DNA of 64,000 nt from Granulosicoccus sp045106475 (lineage in GTDB: Bacteria > Pseudomonadota > Gammaproteobacteria > Granulosicoccales > Granulosicoccaceae): assembly GCA_045106475.1 (NCBI GenBank), contig JBGCEO010000010.1:1-64000 (forward strand). Direction: 5' to 3'. The notes beneath the pieces are model-generated. The model had not been told where the DNA came from, ran no database searches, and saw only the letters and a list, made by a program, of their open reading frames with translations. Made by a program: the position numbers and the translations under genes. Numbering within the stretch: the first letter of the stretch is position 1; each line of letters opens with the position of its first letter. Of the stretch, positions 1 through 8,312 are shown piece by piece.

Positions 1-212
1 TGTTCGAGGCTGTTTCTTCTGCCAGCCAGACGTTTGGCTGTTGCACGCTCAGAGGTGTTGCGAGCCTTGGATTCAATATCCTTGGCATCAAGCGGCTTCA
101 GGGAGTTCTTTTTCTTGACGCCAGCTTTGGAGATGACCCGGGCAGACGTAGCATCTTGTGAAAACAAGTGCTTAAGATCCGGACGATCCATATTGTTAGA
201 GGGTTTTTTCAT
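1..212 (-). CDS. Hypothetical protein, N-terminal part, runs off the left edge
   Basis: The minus strand is open from the window edge back to ATG at 212, about 70 codons, beginning MKKPSNNMDRPDLKHLF. A second in-frame ATG at 191 (MDRPDLKH) is an alternative start. Neither is preceded by a convincing Shine-Dalgarno sequence. The visible part is rich in Lys, Arg, Ser and Ala, with no signal peptide or membrane segment, so it is probably cytoplasmic and partly disordered. I do not recognise the family. It is divergent from the lipoprotein gene that follows. The opposite-strand ORF over the same bases has a low-complexity look and is taken as its shadow. Confidence 0.5.
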   Translation of the reverse strand, partial: MKKPSNNMDRPDLKHLFSQDATSARVISKAGVKKKNSLKPLDAKDIESKARNTSERATAKRLAGRRNSLE

Positions 213-416
213 TCGGGCACTGAACGTCCATGAAAAATGGAGAGTCAAAATGATGACTTACCAAAACTATCACATCACTGTAGCTCAATATCTGAGAGCA
301 GGTATTTACAATTTGGTATTTGGAATTAAATTGCATCTTTATTACCCTGAACTCGAACGTCATGCTACATATCGTTACTGATCTATAAACAGATGTGACG
401 TATTGTGCCCCAGCAC

Positions 417-444
417 TTGCAAGCTGAATTTATACCCCTATCTG
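417..444 (+). promoter_or_regulatory. Possible promoter for the lpoB-type operon
   Basis: TTGCAA at 417-422 and TATCTG at 439-444 are separated by 16 bases, about 50 bases upstream of the lipoprotein start. The match to the sigma-70 consensus is moderate. It lies in the 280-base gap between the divergent gene at the left edge and lpoB, which must hold promoters for both. Confidence 0.3.
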
Positions 445-492
445 CACTCTACAACTACCGTAATTGTCAATTTCAAGCGAACACAGGCCAAA

Positions 493-1104
493 ATGATGAA
501 CTCGATCACAATTAGAGCAGTTACAGCGCTGTTTGCGTTTGGATTGTTAACAGGCTGCGCTGCCACAACACGCACATTAGATCCTGATGTAGAAAAACAC
601 TACGATGCCAGCTACGACTTTTCTGACAAGAAGCAGATCGTGCAGACTCTCACGGATAGTCTGTTGAGTTCACCAGGCGTGATAACCGAACCTGAAAAAC
701 CCGTCATTATCGTGTATGGCGTTGACAACGAAACCTCAGAACACATCAGCACTAGCGGCATAACAGACGATATTCGCCTGGCTCTGATTAAGTCAGGACA
801 GTATCGTTTCCTGAACCGCAAACAGCGCGATAATCTGCTCGAAGAGACAGACTATCAATACGCGGGCTTTGTGCCACCTGAAGAGAGAGTCACCGAAGGA
901 CGGCAATTGGGTGCGGACTATATTTTGTCGGGCACGCTGCGTTCGATCTCGAAAAAACAACCTCGACAGTTCCGCCTGAACAAGCGCACACTCATTTATT
1001 ACTCAATGAATCTAGAGCTCACCAATCTGCAAACGGGCGAAATCTCCTGGGCTGACAACGTCGAGATTGCGCGTGAAGCATCTCGCCCCATTATTGGCTG
1101 GTAA
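493..1104 (+). CDS. lpoB: Penicillin-binding protein activator LpoB family lipoprotein
   Basis: Predicted outer-membrane lipoprotein of 203 residues. LpoB-type proteins reach through the peptidoglycan and stimulate a bifunctional class A penicillin-binding protein (PBP1b in E. coli). The N-terminus has a short charged start, a hydrophobic stretch and the lipobox LTGC at about residues 18-21. The following domain contains the family pattern of an alpha/beta fold with ADYILSGTLRS and a C-terminal YYSMNLELTNLQTGEISW strand region. Two adjacent ATGs (493 and 496) are possible starts, and AGG lies about 8 bases upstream. It is followed after 28 bases by a TPR lipoprotein, a pairing seen in other gammaproteobacteria. 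The LpoB call is by family resemblance and the partner PBP is not in the window. Confidence 0.8.
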   Translation: MMNSITIRAVTALFAFGLLTGCAATTRTLDPDVEKHYDASYDFSDKKQIVQTLTDSLLSSPGVITEPEKPVIIVYGVDNETSEHISTSGITDDIRLALIKSGQYRFLNRKQRDNLLEETDYQYAGFVPPEERVTEGRQLGADYILSGTLRSISKKQPRQFRLNKRTLIYYSMNLELTNLQTGEISWADNVEIAREASRPIIGW

Positions 1105-1132
1105 TTCTCTACAGCCGAGGTACTAACTGCCC

Positions 1133-2323
1133 GTGTCTCTCGTACCCGGATTCAGCAGTGCGAGCGTGTTTTTGCGCCTGCTGCTTCTGCTGTCGATTTT
1201 GCTGCTTCAAGCATGCGCAACCTCAAGCGCTCTGAATGTAGCGCGCGACCAGTTCAGACACGGTGGCACCAGCGAGGCGTTGCAGACGCTGGCGGAAGCT
1301 GATATTTCCCGGCGCGATCGCTTGCTTCTGTATCTGGATACGGCGCTTATAGCCCAGGCAGCGGGCAATTACGTTGATAGTATTGAAGCCTTTGAGCGCG
1401 CAATATCACTGATTGACGAACTGGACTACGTTAGCGCCAGAGACCAGTCGGCTGCTCTGCTGACTAACGATTGGGCAATCCGCTACAGTGGTGAGTACAG
1501 CGAACGTTTGTGGGTGCATACCTTCCAGATGCTCAATTATCTGTTGCTTGATAGCGCGCAGGGCGCAGCCGTCGAGGCACGCCGTGCAGTCGAACTCTAC
1601 GAAGAGTTTGCAGATGTACTGAAAAATGATCTTTTCACTCGATCATTGATGGCCGTAAGCTTCGATGCCGCTGGCCAATACGATAGTGCGCAAGTCGAAT
1701 ACCGAAAGCTGGCAGCAGACTTTAACCTGGCAAAACCTGAAAGACTCAGAAAAAAAGACAGTGAGCTCATTCTATTTGTTGCAACTGGCTTCATAGAACC
1801 CAAACTGCCAGGAGATTTGTTTATAGACTATGACGCACGAATATCGTTTCCGTTTTATCCCGAAACGTACACAAATCCACCCAATGTTTCGGTTGAAGCC
1901 AACTCGCAAACGCTGCAATCTAATCAGGTAGATACTACCCTGGTTGCCATATCTCGCAGCGCTCTGCACAGTAGAGGCAAGTCTGTTGCTGCACGTCATG
2001 CCCTTCGACTTGCAGCCAAATACACTGTAGCCGAAGCAATAGAAGACGAAAACGAACTGGTAGGTGGTTTAGCCAGATTTCTTCTTGCCGCCCTTGAACA
2101 AGCCGATACACGCAGTTGGGAGACCCTGCCAGCCTATCTTTCGCTAATTCGCGTTCCAATGACAGCCGGAGAACATCAGCTTACGATCACCATCGATGGA
2201 AGTGATAGTAGTTATTCGGGCGTGCAGCAAAAGCGCGTGATCGATCTCGCGCTAGCCCCCGGTGAAAGGCACTACCAATTGATTAGAACGGGGGTAAGCT
2301 CACAAGGTTCACCGCATCAGTAG
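1133..2323 (+). CDS. COG3014-like TPR lipoprotein next to lpoB
   Basis: A 396-residue lipoprotein starting at GTG 1133, with GAGGT about 12 bases upstream. The first 30 residues are a leucine-rich signal ending in LLLQAC, a plausible lipobox with an atypical Gln. Residues about 35-200 are helical with TPR-like spacing (motifs such as GNYVDSIEAFERAISL and AGQYDSAQVEYRKLA). The C-terminal half is beta-rich. The neighbour of LpoB in several gammaproteobacteria is an uncharacterised lipoprotein of this size (COG3014), and order and topology fit that here. A role in regulating peptidoglycan synthesis is inferred only from the linkage. The gap to lpoB is 28 bases, so the two are probably co-transcribed. 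Confidence 0.65.
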   Translation: MSLVPGFSSASVFLRLLLLLSILLLQACATSSALNVARDQFRHGGTSEALQTLAEADISRRDRLLLYLDTALIAQAAGNYVDSIEAFERAISLIDELDYVSARDQSAALLTNDWAIRYSGEYSERLWVHTFQMLNYLLLDSAQGAAVEARRAVELYEEFADVLKNDLFTRSLMAVSFDAAGQYDSAQVEYRKLAADFNLAKPERLRKKDSELILFVATGFIEPKLPGDLFIDYDARISFPFYPETYTNPPNVSVEANSQTLQSNQVDTTLVAISRSALHSRGKSVAARHALRLAAKYTVAEAIEDENELVGGLARFLLAALEQADTRSWETLPAYLSLIRVPMTAGEHQLTITIDGSDSSYSGVQQKRVIDLALAPGERHYQLIRTGVSSQGSPHQ

Positions 2324-2373
2324 CTGGCCCAACTCAAGCGCAAAATCAACGGCGCGATACGGTAAAAAACAGC

Positions 2374-2404
2374 TTGCAACGCTAACTGGATTCTGTGCTA
2401 GTCT
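2374..2404 (+). promoter_or_regulatory. Possible promoter of the small-ORF transcript
   Basis: TTGCAA at 2374-2379 and TAGTCT at 2399-2404, the latter preceded by TG as in an extended -10. The spacer is 19 bases, longer than optimal. It would start a transcript about 30 bases before the 18-codon ORF at 2440. Confidence 0.3.
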
Positions 2405-2439
2405 TAAGTTTCAAACCGCAACGCAACGGAGGTGATCAA

Positions 2440-2496
2440 ATGTCTAGTGTTTTGATTTATGACGGGTCTGCTATGAGTGTAGCGCGATCTAATTAA
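2440..2496 (+). CDS. Small ORF of 18 codons with a near-perfect ribosome-binding site
   Basis: ATG at 2440 is preceded by GGAGGTGATC at 2428-2437, complementary over about ten bases to the 3' end of 16S rRNA, with GGAGG seven bases from the start codon. This is the strongest initiation site I noticed in the window. The product would be MSSVLIYDGSAMSVARSN. It ends at TAA 2494-2496, and a strong intrinsic terminator follows at 2547-2571. No plus-strand gene follows, so it is not an ordinary leader peptide for a downstream biosynthetic gene. It could be a small protein, a dual-function small RNA, or the remnant of a longer gene. I recognise no family. Confidence 0.5.
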   Translation: MSSVLIYDGSAMSVARSN

Positions 2497-2546
2497 CGTT
2501 TTATTGCGTGAAGTTCTAGCTGGCTGACTCGTTAGCCAAGGCACGG

Positions 2547-2571
2547 AGCCGCCTCATCAGGCGGCTTTTTT
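2547..2571 (+). terminator. Rho-independent terminator after the small ORF
   Basis: Stem AGCCGCC (2547-2553) pairs perfectly with GGCGGCT (2560-2566) around the loop TCATCA and runs into six T residues (2566-2571). It closes the transcript containing the 18-codon ORF. It lies 32 bases beyond the 3' end of the convergent glyoxalase-cupin gene. Confidence 0.85.
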
Positions 2572-2602
2572 ATGCATATAACAAAAGAATCATTGTCTCA
2601 AT

Positions 2603-3685
2603 CTACTCCACTATCTGCGTTTCAAAAACACCTGGCACAGACACTTCGAGTATCTTTACATCACTTGAGATATCACCAATCTTGTAGGGATCATCTGGTG
2701 GCACAGTGAAAGCATCACCTGCAACCAACAACTGTTTGTCGATTCTTACGCTTCCGGAAAGCACGTAGGAAAACAACACATCTGCCGAATGGGTAGTTGT
2801 ATAGCTCTGCCCTGCATGCGTAGCTTTTAGTAGTTTTGCACCAGCCAAATTACCTGATGCGTTGGCTGTTCCAGAATCAGAAGAGAGAAAGCCAGGCAAG
2901 CGATGCGGCATCCAGTGCGCGTTGGCACTTTTATGATGGCAGAAGTACTGATCATCAAACAAACGATGCGAATCCACACGCTGATTAGGAAGCTTCATAT
3001 CATCATCAAGAGCCGTGATATGTTCAGCGGGCATGCCTATTTCGATAAGTTCCAGGCCATTGGATGTTTCCATGACACGGTGTCTAATGTGCGGAGGCTG
3101 CGTGACACAATCTCCTGCCTTAAGGGTGATTGGTTGTCCCTGGTCTTCGTACACAAGTGTGATCCAACCCTGCACGCAGAAGACTAATTGAAAACTTGTC
3201 GTGTGATAGTGCACGCGATCCGCTACCGGACCACCATTAGGTATTCTGATGTGAGATGCAATGATACCTCCTCCCAGCCTACTGGGAATCAGATCCCGCG
3301 TATGTGTGCCCGCACGCCCCACCACCCACGGTGAGCTACCTCGCAAGGTGCAGATCTCTTTACGATAGTTCTCAAAAGATTGTGGGGCAACATTCTTGAT
3401 GCGCTCCCAAACAACAGCTGTGCCGCTAGGTGAGTACTGAGTCTGTGTTTGTTGATCTTCGCTTTTAATCAGCAGACAACCGGGCTGAACATCTGCTAAT
3501 TCTGTGTCTAGTCGCAAGGACACTCCCAGTCCGATCAATTCGGCTACGACAGGCTTGACTGCCGGATAAACGCTGTGCAGCCGCAGCCCAACCACCTGCG
3601 TATAGAACTTGATGTCGGCTTCCAGATCACTACTGGGTAATACACTGAACGCCTGATTTTCGCGCTTTTTAGCCATACTTTTCAA
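2603..3685 (-). CDS. Glyoxalase/cupin fusion protein
   Basis: A 360-residue cytoplasmic protein. Residues about 10-110 resemble a glyoxalase/bleomycin-resistance fold (NQAFSVLPSSDLEADIKFYT, then VVGLRL), the vicinal-oxygen-chelate superfamily. Residues about 150-240 form a cupin with HYHTTSFQLVFCVQGW and GDCVTQPPHIRHR, carrying metal-ligand-type His residues. A second cupin-like strand set lies at about 280-355 (LFSYVLSGSVRI, GDAFTVPP). A metal-dependent oxygenase, isomerase or ligand-sensing role is possible, and the substrate cannot be read from sequence. The TTG at 3685 has AAGG at good spacing. ATG at 3676 (MAKKREN) is the alternative. It lies 14 bases downstream of the sugar-dehydrogenase gene, so the two are probably one transcript. 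Confidence 0.65.
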   Translation of the reverse strand: MKSMAKKRENQAFSVLPSSDLEADIKFYTQVVGLRLHSVYPAVKPVVAELIGLGVSLRLDTELADVQPGCLLIKSEDQQTQTQYSPSGTAVVWERIKNVAPQSFENYRKEICTLRGSSPWVVGRAGTHTRDLIPSRLGGGIIASHIRIPNGGPVADRVHYHTTSFQLVFCVQGWITLVYEDQGQPITLKAGDCVTQPPHIRHRVMETSNGLELIEIGMPAEHITALDDDMKLPNQRVDSHRLFDDQYFCHHKSANAHWMPHRLPGFLSSDSGTANASGNLAGAKLLKATHAGQSYTTTHSADVLFSYVLSGSVRIDKQLLVAGDAFTVPPDDPYKIGDISSDVKILEVSVPGVFETQIVE

Positions 3686-3699
3686 AGGTGCCTTTAAAT

Positions 3700-4986
3700 C
3701 TAGAGAACTTCAAGACGCAACAGCCGTCCACCTGATCGGTCTTCAAGCAGGTATACAAGCCCATCCGGCCCCTGCTCGACTTCCCTGATGCGTTTACCCA
3801 TCTCAAAGCGTTCCAATTCAATGGCAGGCTGACCCAGTTTCACTCTAACCAATGATTGCGAGGACAAACCACCAATCAATGCCGTGCCCTTCCATCCAGG
3901 ATAGCGATCACCGGAGTAGATAACCAAACCCGAAGGAGAAATCACGGGTGACCAACTGATAGCAGGCGCATTAAACTCTGGCCTGGTATCGTGATCGGGA
4001 ATATTGATTCCACTGTAATGCCTGCCGTTGGATACGATTGGATACCCATAGTTTGCACCGGCGATTACCAGGTTAAGTTCGTCACCTCCTCTGGGACCCA
4101 TTTCATGCACCCACAATTGACCCGAGCGATCGAACGCTATGCCCAACGGGTTACGGTGACCCAGTGAAAAGAACTCTCTTGCCAAGCCACCCATCTGCGA
4201 GAATGGATTATCGTCAGGAACACTACCATCATCATTTAGCCTGATCACCTTGCCCAGGTTCTGTGACATATCCTGCGCTGGATCAAATTTTTGTCTCTCA
4301 CCTGAAGTCACAAACAAAAAACCATCCGCAGAGAACGCCAAACGATGCCCGTAGTGGCCTTCGCCTTTAACCTTTGGGTTCTGCCGCCAGATGATCTGTA
4401 AATCAGATAATTCCAGAGGGGTTGAATCTGTATCAAGTATTGCACTCGCAACAACAGCCCCACTCCGACCCTGCTCACGCTCTACAAAGCTGATGTACAA
4501 GCGTTGATTATTAGCAAAGTCAGGATGGGTAATAATATCGCCCAACCCACCTTGGCCCTGGGCTGAAATGCTTGGCAATCCCCCAACTTGTTGCTTGGTG
4601 ACCTGCAGCTCTCCCGCTTGATCAGATTCATTTGATGCATCGTTAGCCGCGTTGGAATCAAACGCCACACCGCTGCTTAGCAACCAGAGCTGCCCGCCTT
4701 TTTCGGTAACCAGCAACTGCCCTTCAGGCAAAAAGGTCATTGCCCAGGGCGAATCAAAATCGGCAAGTGGCGTGGCCGTAAGCGATGCCCCAGCGCTACT
4801 GGACACTGAAAATGCAGTTTCGAGTTTGCCATCAGATGCACAGGCGTTCAAAGCGGGCAGCAACAGCATGATTTTCAATACAGATGAGCCTGGCACCCAT
4901 CGAGGCTGTCTTCGGGGCAGCGGGCGCATGCTTAGCTGAGCAACCGTTACCGGAGATCGCCAGTTCAGAATTAGTTTGCGTTTCAT
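3700..4986 (-). CDS. PQQ-dependent sugar dehydrogenase (soluble glucose/sorbosone dehydrogenase family), lipoprotein
   Basis: A beta-propeller enzyme of 428 residues like E. coli YliI, an aldose dehydrogenase that oxidises sugars in the periplasm with PQQ. Family patterns are SPWAMTFLPEGQLLVTEK, GQGGLGDIITHPDF, GHRNPLGIAFD and MGPRGGDELNLV followed by NYGYP. The ATG at 4986 was chosen because AGGAG precedes it by six to seven bases; the open frame continues 43 codons further upstream. From this start there is a long basic N-terminus, then a hydrophobic stretch ending in ALNAC, a likely lipobox. It is co-directional with the glyoxalase-cupin gene downstream. PQQ biosynthesis genes are not in the window. 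Confidence 0.85.
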   Translation of the reverse strand: MKRKLILNWRSPVTVAQLSMRPLPRRQPRWVPGSSVLKIMLLLPALNACASDGKLETAFSVSSSAGASLTATPLADFDSPWAMTFLPEGQLLVTEKGGQLWLLSSGVAFDSNAANDASNESDQAGELQVTKQQVGGLPSISAQGQGGLGDIITHPDFANNQRLYISFVEREQGRSGAVVASAILDTDSTPLELSDLQIIWRQNPKVKGEGHYGHRLAFSADGFLFVTSGERQKFDPAQDMSQNLGKVIRLNDDGSVPDDNPFSQMGGLAREFFSLGHRNPLGIAFDRSGQLWVHEMGPRGGDELNLVIAGANYGYPIVSNGRHYSGINIPDHDTRPEFNAPAISWSPVISPSGLVIYSGDRYPGWKGTALIGGLSSQSLVRVKLGQPAIELERFEMGKRIREVEQGPDGLVYLLEDRSGGRLLRLEVL

Positions 4987-5106
4987 CAATTTCTCCTGCT
5001 GCCAAGCGTAGCCATTTAGATCTGAGCGCTTAAATCCCCGCGCTGGTTGGTCACGGTCAATCCAGGCTGGGTATACTTGCATCTTACCCTGCTGATTAAC
5101 GATACC

Positions 5107-5817
5107 GTGTCCCAAGAAGAAGCGAACAAAAAACCAAGACCCTTTGTCGATCTAATTATCAGTATCGTCATACCTTCGGTCATCCTCATGAAAATGAGCG
5201 GTGAAGACAAGCTGGGCCCCACCATGGCCCTTATTGTTGCTCTAGCTTTCCCGATTGGATACGGACTCTACGAACTATTCTTTAACGGCAAAAAAAATGG
5301 GATGGCTTTGCTCGGCGTCATTAGTGTGTTGCTAACAGGCGGGATCGGGCTACTCAAAATCGATGCTCAGTGGCTAGCCGTGAAAGAGGCTGCCATTCCC
5401 TTGTGCATCGGTATCGGCGTTTTGGTGGCGAACAAGTTGGGATATCCGCTGGTCAAAAAACTATTGTTCAATCCAACCATCATGAATATCGAAAAAATAG
5501 ACGAAGAACTTGATCGTAAGCAAAATCGTCAGCAATTCGAGACCCGATTGGATCGTGCAAATACCTTACTGGCAGGAACGTTTTTGTTCAGTGCAGTTAT
5601 GAATTACTTTTTGGCAAAGACTATTGTCACCAGTGAAAGTGGCACCGCTGCTTTCAACGAAGAGCTTGGGCGAATGACACTTCTAAGCTACCCGGTAATA
5701 GCTATACCGTCCATGATCATGATGCTAGGCATATTCTGGTTTATCTGGAAAACGGTAAACCGACTGACCGGATTGAGCCTGGAAGAAATTATGGTGGGTG
5801 AGGAAGACAAAAAATAA
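5107..5817 (+). CDS. VC0807-family multi-spanning membrane protein
   Basis: About 236 residues with roughly six membrane segments. The region with VILMKMSGEDKLGPTMALI and LAFPIGYGLYEL is typical of the VC0807 group, distantly related to intracellular septation protein A. No substrate is known for this group. GTG at 5107 (MSQEEANKK) is preferred because family members start just before the first helix; the frame is open to 5047, but those codons overlap the 5' end of the divergent neighbour's reading frame. No clear Shine-Dalgarno sequence precedes either start. A strong terminator follows immediately. Confidence 0.7.
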   Translation: MSQEEANKKPRPFVDLIISIVIPSVILMKMSGEDKLGPTMALIVALAFPIGYGLYELFFNGKKNGMALLGVISVLLTGGIGLLKIDAQWLAVKEAAIPLCIGIGVLVANKLGYPLVKKLLFNPTIMNIEKIDEELDRKQNRQQFETRLDRANTLLAGTFLFSAVMNYFLAKTIVTSESGTAAFNEELGRMTLLSYPVIAIPSMIMMLGIFWFIWKTVNRLTGLSLEEIMVGEEDKK

Positions 5818-5820
5818 AAA

Positions 5821-5857
5821 AGCGCCAGAGCATTGCATAGCACTGGCGCTTTTTTTG
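5821..5857. terminator. Bidirectional terminator between the VC0807-like gene and degP
   Basis: AGCGCCAG (5821-5828) pairs with CTGGCGCT (5843-5850). An A-rich run lies before the stem and eight T residues (5850-5857) after it, so it can terminate transcription from both convergent genes. Confidence 0.85.
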
Positions 5858-5892
5858 TTTAAGCCGATTAGAGATTGTTACTTTATTTGCGC

Positions 5893-7404
5893 TTAACCGT
5901 TCGCAGATGGCAAGGTCAGAGCCAAAAACATAGGCGATGTATTACGCTGCACCAACACAGGAATTGCTTCATTGCCAGGTGCTTTGGCAACCAATGACTC
6001 AAGCTGCTCAACGCTTTCAACGAGCTCCCGATTTATCGCGATAATCACATCACCTTCGCGTATACCCGCAACCTCCGCTGCACCATCAGTGGCGATCTTT
6101 GCCACTACCACACCGTTTTTTATTCCCAGTTCTGATTTCATTTCATCGGGCACTTCTGCAACCTCTACACCCAATCGAGATTCGTCAACCGGGTTAGAGG
6201 GCATGACGGCACTCACTCTCTGATCTGCGTCCAACGGCTCGATGATGATATCCAACGATTCGGTTTTGCCGTTTCGTAATACCTCCACGGTCACTGAACT
6301 ACCAGGCGTTACCGATCCGACCAGTGGTGGCAATGCACTGGAATACTTAACCTGCTTACCATTGAACTTGAGAATGATATCGCCGCTTGTCAAACCACCC
6401 TTATCCGCAGGGCTATCTTGTGTCACTTGTGCGATCAATGCGCCAGAGGGTTTGTCCAAACCAAAAGATCTAGCCAATGCCTGATCTACATTTTGAATGG
6501 CAACTCCTAACCAACCCCGAGTAGCAAAACCCTTGTCCTTTAACTGATCCGCAATAGACATAGCTACATTGATTGGAATTGAAAACGACAAGCCCTGGTA
6601 GCCACCCGAGCGCGAGTAGATCTGAGAATTCACACCAACAACTTCTCCATCGGTGTTAAATAACGGACCGCCTGAATTACCGGGGTTCACAGCAACATCT
6701 GTTTGAATAAAGGGTACGTAGGTGTCATCCGGAAGACTGCGAGCCAGCGCTGACACAATGCCCTGTGTTGCAGTATGTTCAAAACCAAACGGTGAACCAA
6801 TGGCCAGCACCCACTCTCCAACTCGTAATTCTTCTGAGTTTCCTATTCTTACAACCGGTAAATCACTGGCATCCAGTTTGAGCAATGCGATGTCTGTAGT
6901 CCGGTCACTGCCTATCAGTGTGGCCTGATATTCTCGTTGATCCTGCAACCCCACACGAATTTCTGTGGCGTTGTTCACGACATGTGCGTTAGTGATGACA
7001 TAACCATCTTCAGAGATGATGAATCCGCTGCCAAAACCAGTACCTTGTCTCGGTTGTGGAGACGGGTTTTGCGGCAATTGTTCAAAAAACCGCCGAAATT
7101 GCTCAGGTATCTGTTCAGGATCAAAACCGGGTATGCCGCTACTAGCCGACTGAGGGGCTTGGGATAACACAGAAATCTTGACGACTGCGTCACCCTCTGC
7201 CTCTACTAGGCCACTGAAATCAGGCAAAGTGCCCGCCCAGGATTTCGTTACAGCAAGAATGGGCAGCAAAGCTAACCAGAAGAGTGTGTTTCGATATATT
7301 CTGGACGAACTGAATAAGCGTGACTTGATTGAAGGTAGTCGAAAACGCAGTTCGCCTCCCGTCGCCGGGGTAGCGGTACTGTTGTAATCGAGTGTGGTAT
7401 TCAT
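5893..7404 (-). CDS. degP: DegP/DegQ/MucD-type periplasmic serine endoprotease
   Basis: A HtrA-family protease and chaperone of 503 residues acting on misfolded periplasmic proteins. The N-terminus has about 35 polar residues before a hydrophobic segment (TLFWLALLPILAVTKSWAG), an unusually long n-region for a signal peptide. The trypsin-like domain carries the triad His141 (TNAHVV), Asp171 (TTDIALLK) and Ser244 (GNSGGP). Two PDZ domains follow (about residues 285-385 and 405-500). ATG 7404 has GGAG nine bases upstream; a GTG eight codons earlier is less likely. It is divergent from a two-component system across 150 bases, an arrangement that suggests envelope-stress control, though I see no clear sigma-E promoter. 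MucD or DegQ would be equally good names. Confidence 0.92.
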   Translation of the reverse strand: MNTTLDYNSTATPATGGELRFRLPSIKSRLFSSSRIYRNTLFWLALLPILAVTKSWAGTLPDFSGLVEAEGDAVVKISVLSQAPQSASSGIPGFDPEQIPEQFRRFFEQLPQNPSPQPRQGTGFGSGFIISEDGYVITNAHVVNNATEIRVGLQDQREYQATLIGSDRTTDIALLKLDASDLPVVRIGNSEELRVGEWVLAIGSPFGFEHTATQGIVSALARSLPDDTYVPFIQTDVAVNPGNSGGPLFNTDGEVVGVNSQIYSRSGGYQGLSFSIPINVAMSIADQLKDKGFATRGWLGVAIQNVDQALARSFGLDKPSGALIAQVTQDSPADKGGLTSGDIILKFNGKQVKYSSALPPLVGSVTPGSSVTVEVLRNGKTESLDIIIEPLDADQRVSAVMPSNPVDESRLGVEVAEVPDEMKSELGIKNGVVVAKIATDGAAEVAGIREGDVIIAINRELVESVEQLESLVAKAPGNEAIPVLVQRNTSPMFLALTLPSANG

Positions 7405-7555
7405 GGTCTTGTACTCCGTGTTTATCACTTTTTACTGAATCTCAAGGGGATTGACTTGTATTGACGATTCCAATTTGCGGACGTTTCATTACACGTCTGT
7501 CATTCACTAACACTGTTGTATGAACAGTTTCGCTTTTAAACAACATGGGGGCTTT

Positions 7556-8251
7556 ATGCGGATTTTGCTAGTTGAAGACGACACCGAGGCGGCGGCGTAT
7601 CTAGTTAAGGGACTGACCGAAAGCGGGCATCTTGTCGAGCACGCTGCCGACGGCGAGCGCGGTTTACAAATGGCGATAGCCAACGCCTACGATTCAATGA
7701 TCATTGATCGCATGCTTCCAAAGCGTGACGGTTTATCGGTTATCGAAGAACTGAGACGTATGGGGAATATGGCCCCGGTACTGATACTTAGCGCGCTGGA
7801 CGATGTTGATGAGCGTGTAACGGGGCTGAAGGCTGGTGGCGATGACTACCTCACAAAACCCTATCAGCTGAGCGAGCTCACCGCTCGTTTGCAGGCGCTA
7901 ACCAGGCGCGCTCAAACCGGCGTTCAAGGCACGGTTCTACACGTCGGCGATTTGACGCTGGATCTGATAAAACACAAAGTCACCCGCTCAGGACGAAACA
8001 TAAATTTACAACCCAGAGAGTTCCGTTTGCTTGAATATCTCATGCAGCACACCGGCCAGGTCGTTACCCGCAGCATGTTGCTAGAGAACGTTTGGGACTA
8101 TCACTTCGACCCGCAGACCAATGTTATTGATGTGCAGATCAGTCGTCTGCGCAGCAAAATAGATAAGGATTTCGACACCGCTCTACTGCACACAGTGCGT
8201 GGCGCAGGATACAAATTGCAGGAAGCCGCCACAACGGCAGACGCCGGCTAG
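7556..8251 (+). CDS. OmpR/PhoB-family response regulator
   Basis: A 231-residue two-component regulator. The receiver domain (about 1-115) has the acidic pair in LLVEDD, phospho-acceptor Asp51 in MIIDRMLP and the conserved Lys in DDYLTKPY. The C-terminal winged helix (about 130-225) contains REFRLLEYLMQHTGQVVTR and VDVQISRLRSKI-type DNA-binding features. ATG 7556 is preceded by GGGG at short spacing; the upstream in-frame ATG at 7520 would add 12 residues absent from the family. Similar to the QseB/CusR/TctD class, so the signal is unknown. The partner kinase follows 190 bases downstream, an unusually wide gap that contains a long hairpin. Confidence 0.93.
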   Translation: MRILLVEDDTEAAAYLVKGLTESGHLVEHAADGERGLQMAIANAYDSMIIDRMLPKRDGLSVIEELRRMGNMAPVLILSALDDVDERVTGLKAGGDDYLTKPYQLSELTARLQALTRRAQTGVQGTVLHVGDLTLDLIKHKVTRSGRNINLQPREFRLLEYLMQHTGQVVTRSMLLENVWDYHFDPQTNVIDVQISRLRSKIDKDFDTALLHTVRGAGYKLQEAATTADAG

Positions 8252-8261
8252 TTTGTTAATA

Positions 8262-8312
8262 GTGGATTCGTTCGAGTCAGTGGCCAATAGTGCTCTTCTC
8301 GATCGAATCCAC
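8262..8312 (+). promoter_or_regulatory. Long hairpin in the gap between response regulator and kinase
   Basis: GTGGATTCGTTCGAG (8262-8276) matches the reverse complement of CTCGATCGAATCCAC (8298-8312) at 14 of 15 positions, with a 21-base loop. It begins about ten bases after the regulator stop codon and has no T-run behind it. It could be an RNA processing or attenuation hairpin lowering kinase expression, a factor-dependent terminator, or an operator. Confidence 0.55.

Noticed and set aside
34..381. Plus-strand ORF of 115 residues at the left edge
   Set aside because: It is antisense to the open minus-strand gene, has no Shine-Dalgarno and looks unlike a conserved protein.
4652..4939. Plus-strand ORF of 95 residues inside the sugar dehydrogenase
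   Set aside because: Fully antisense to a well-supported gene.
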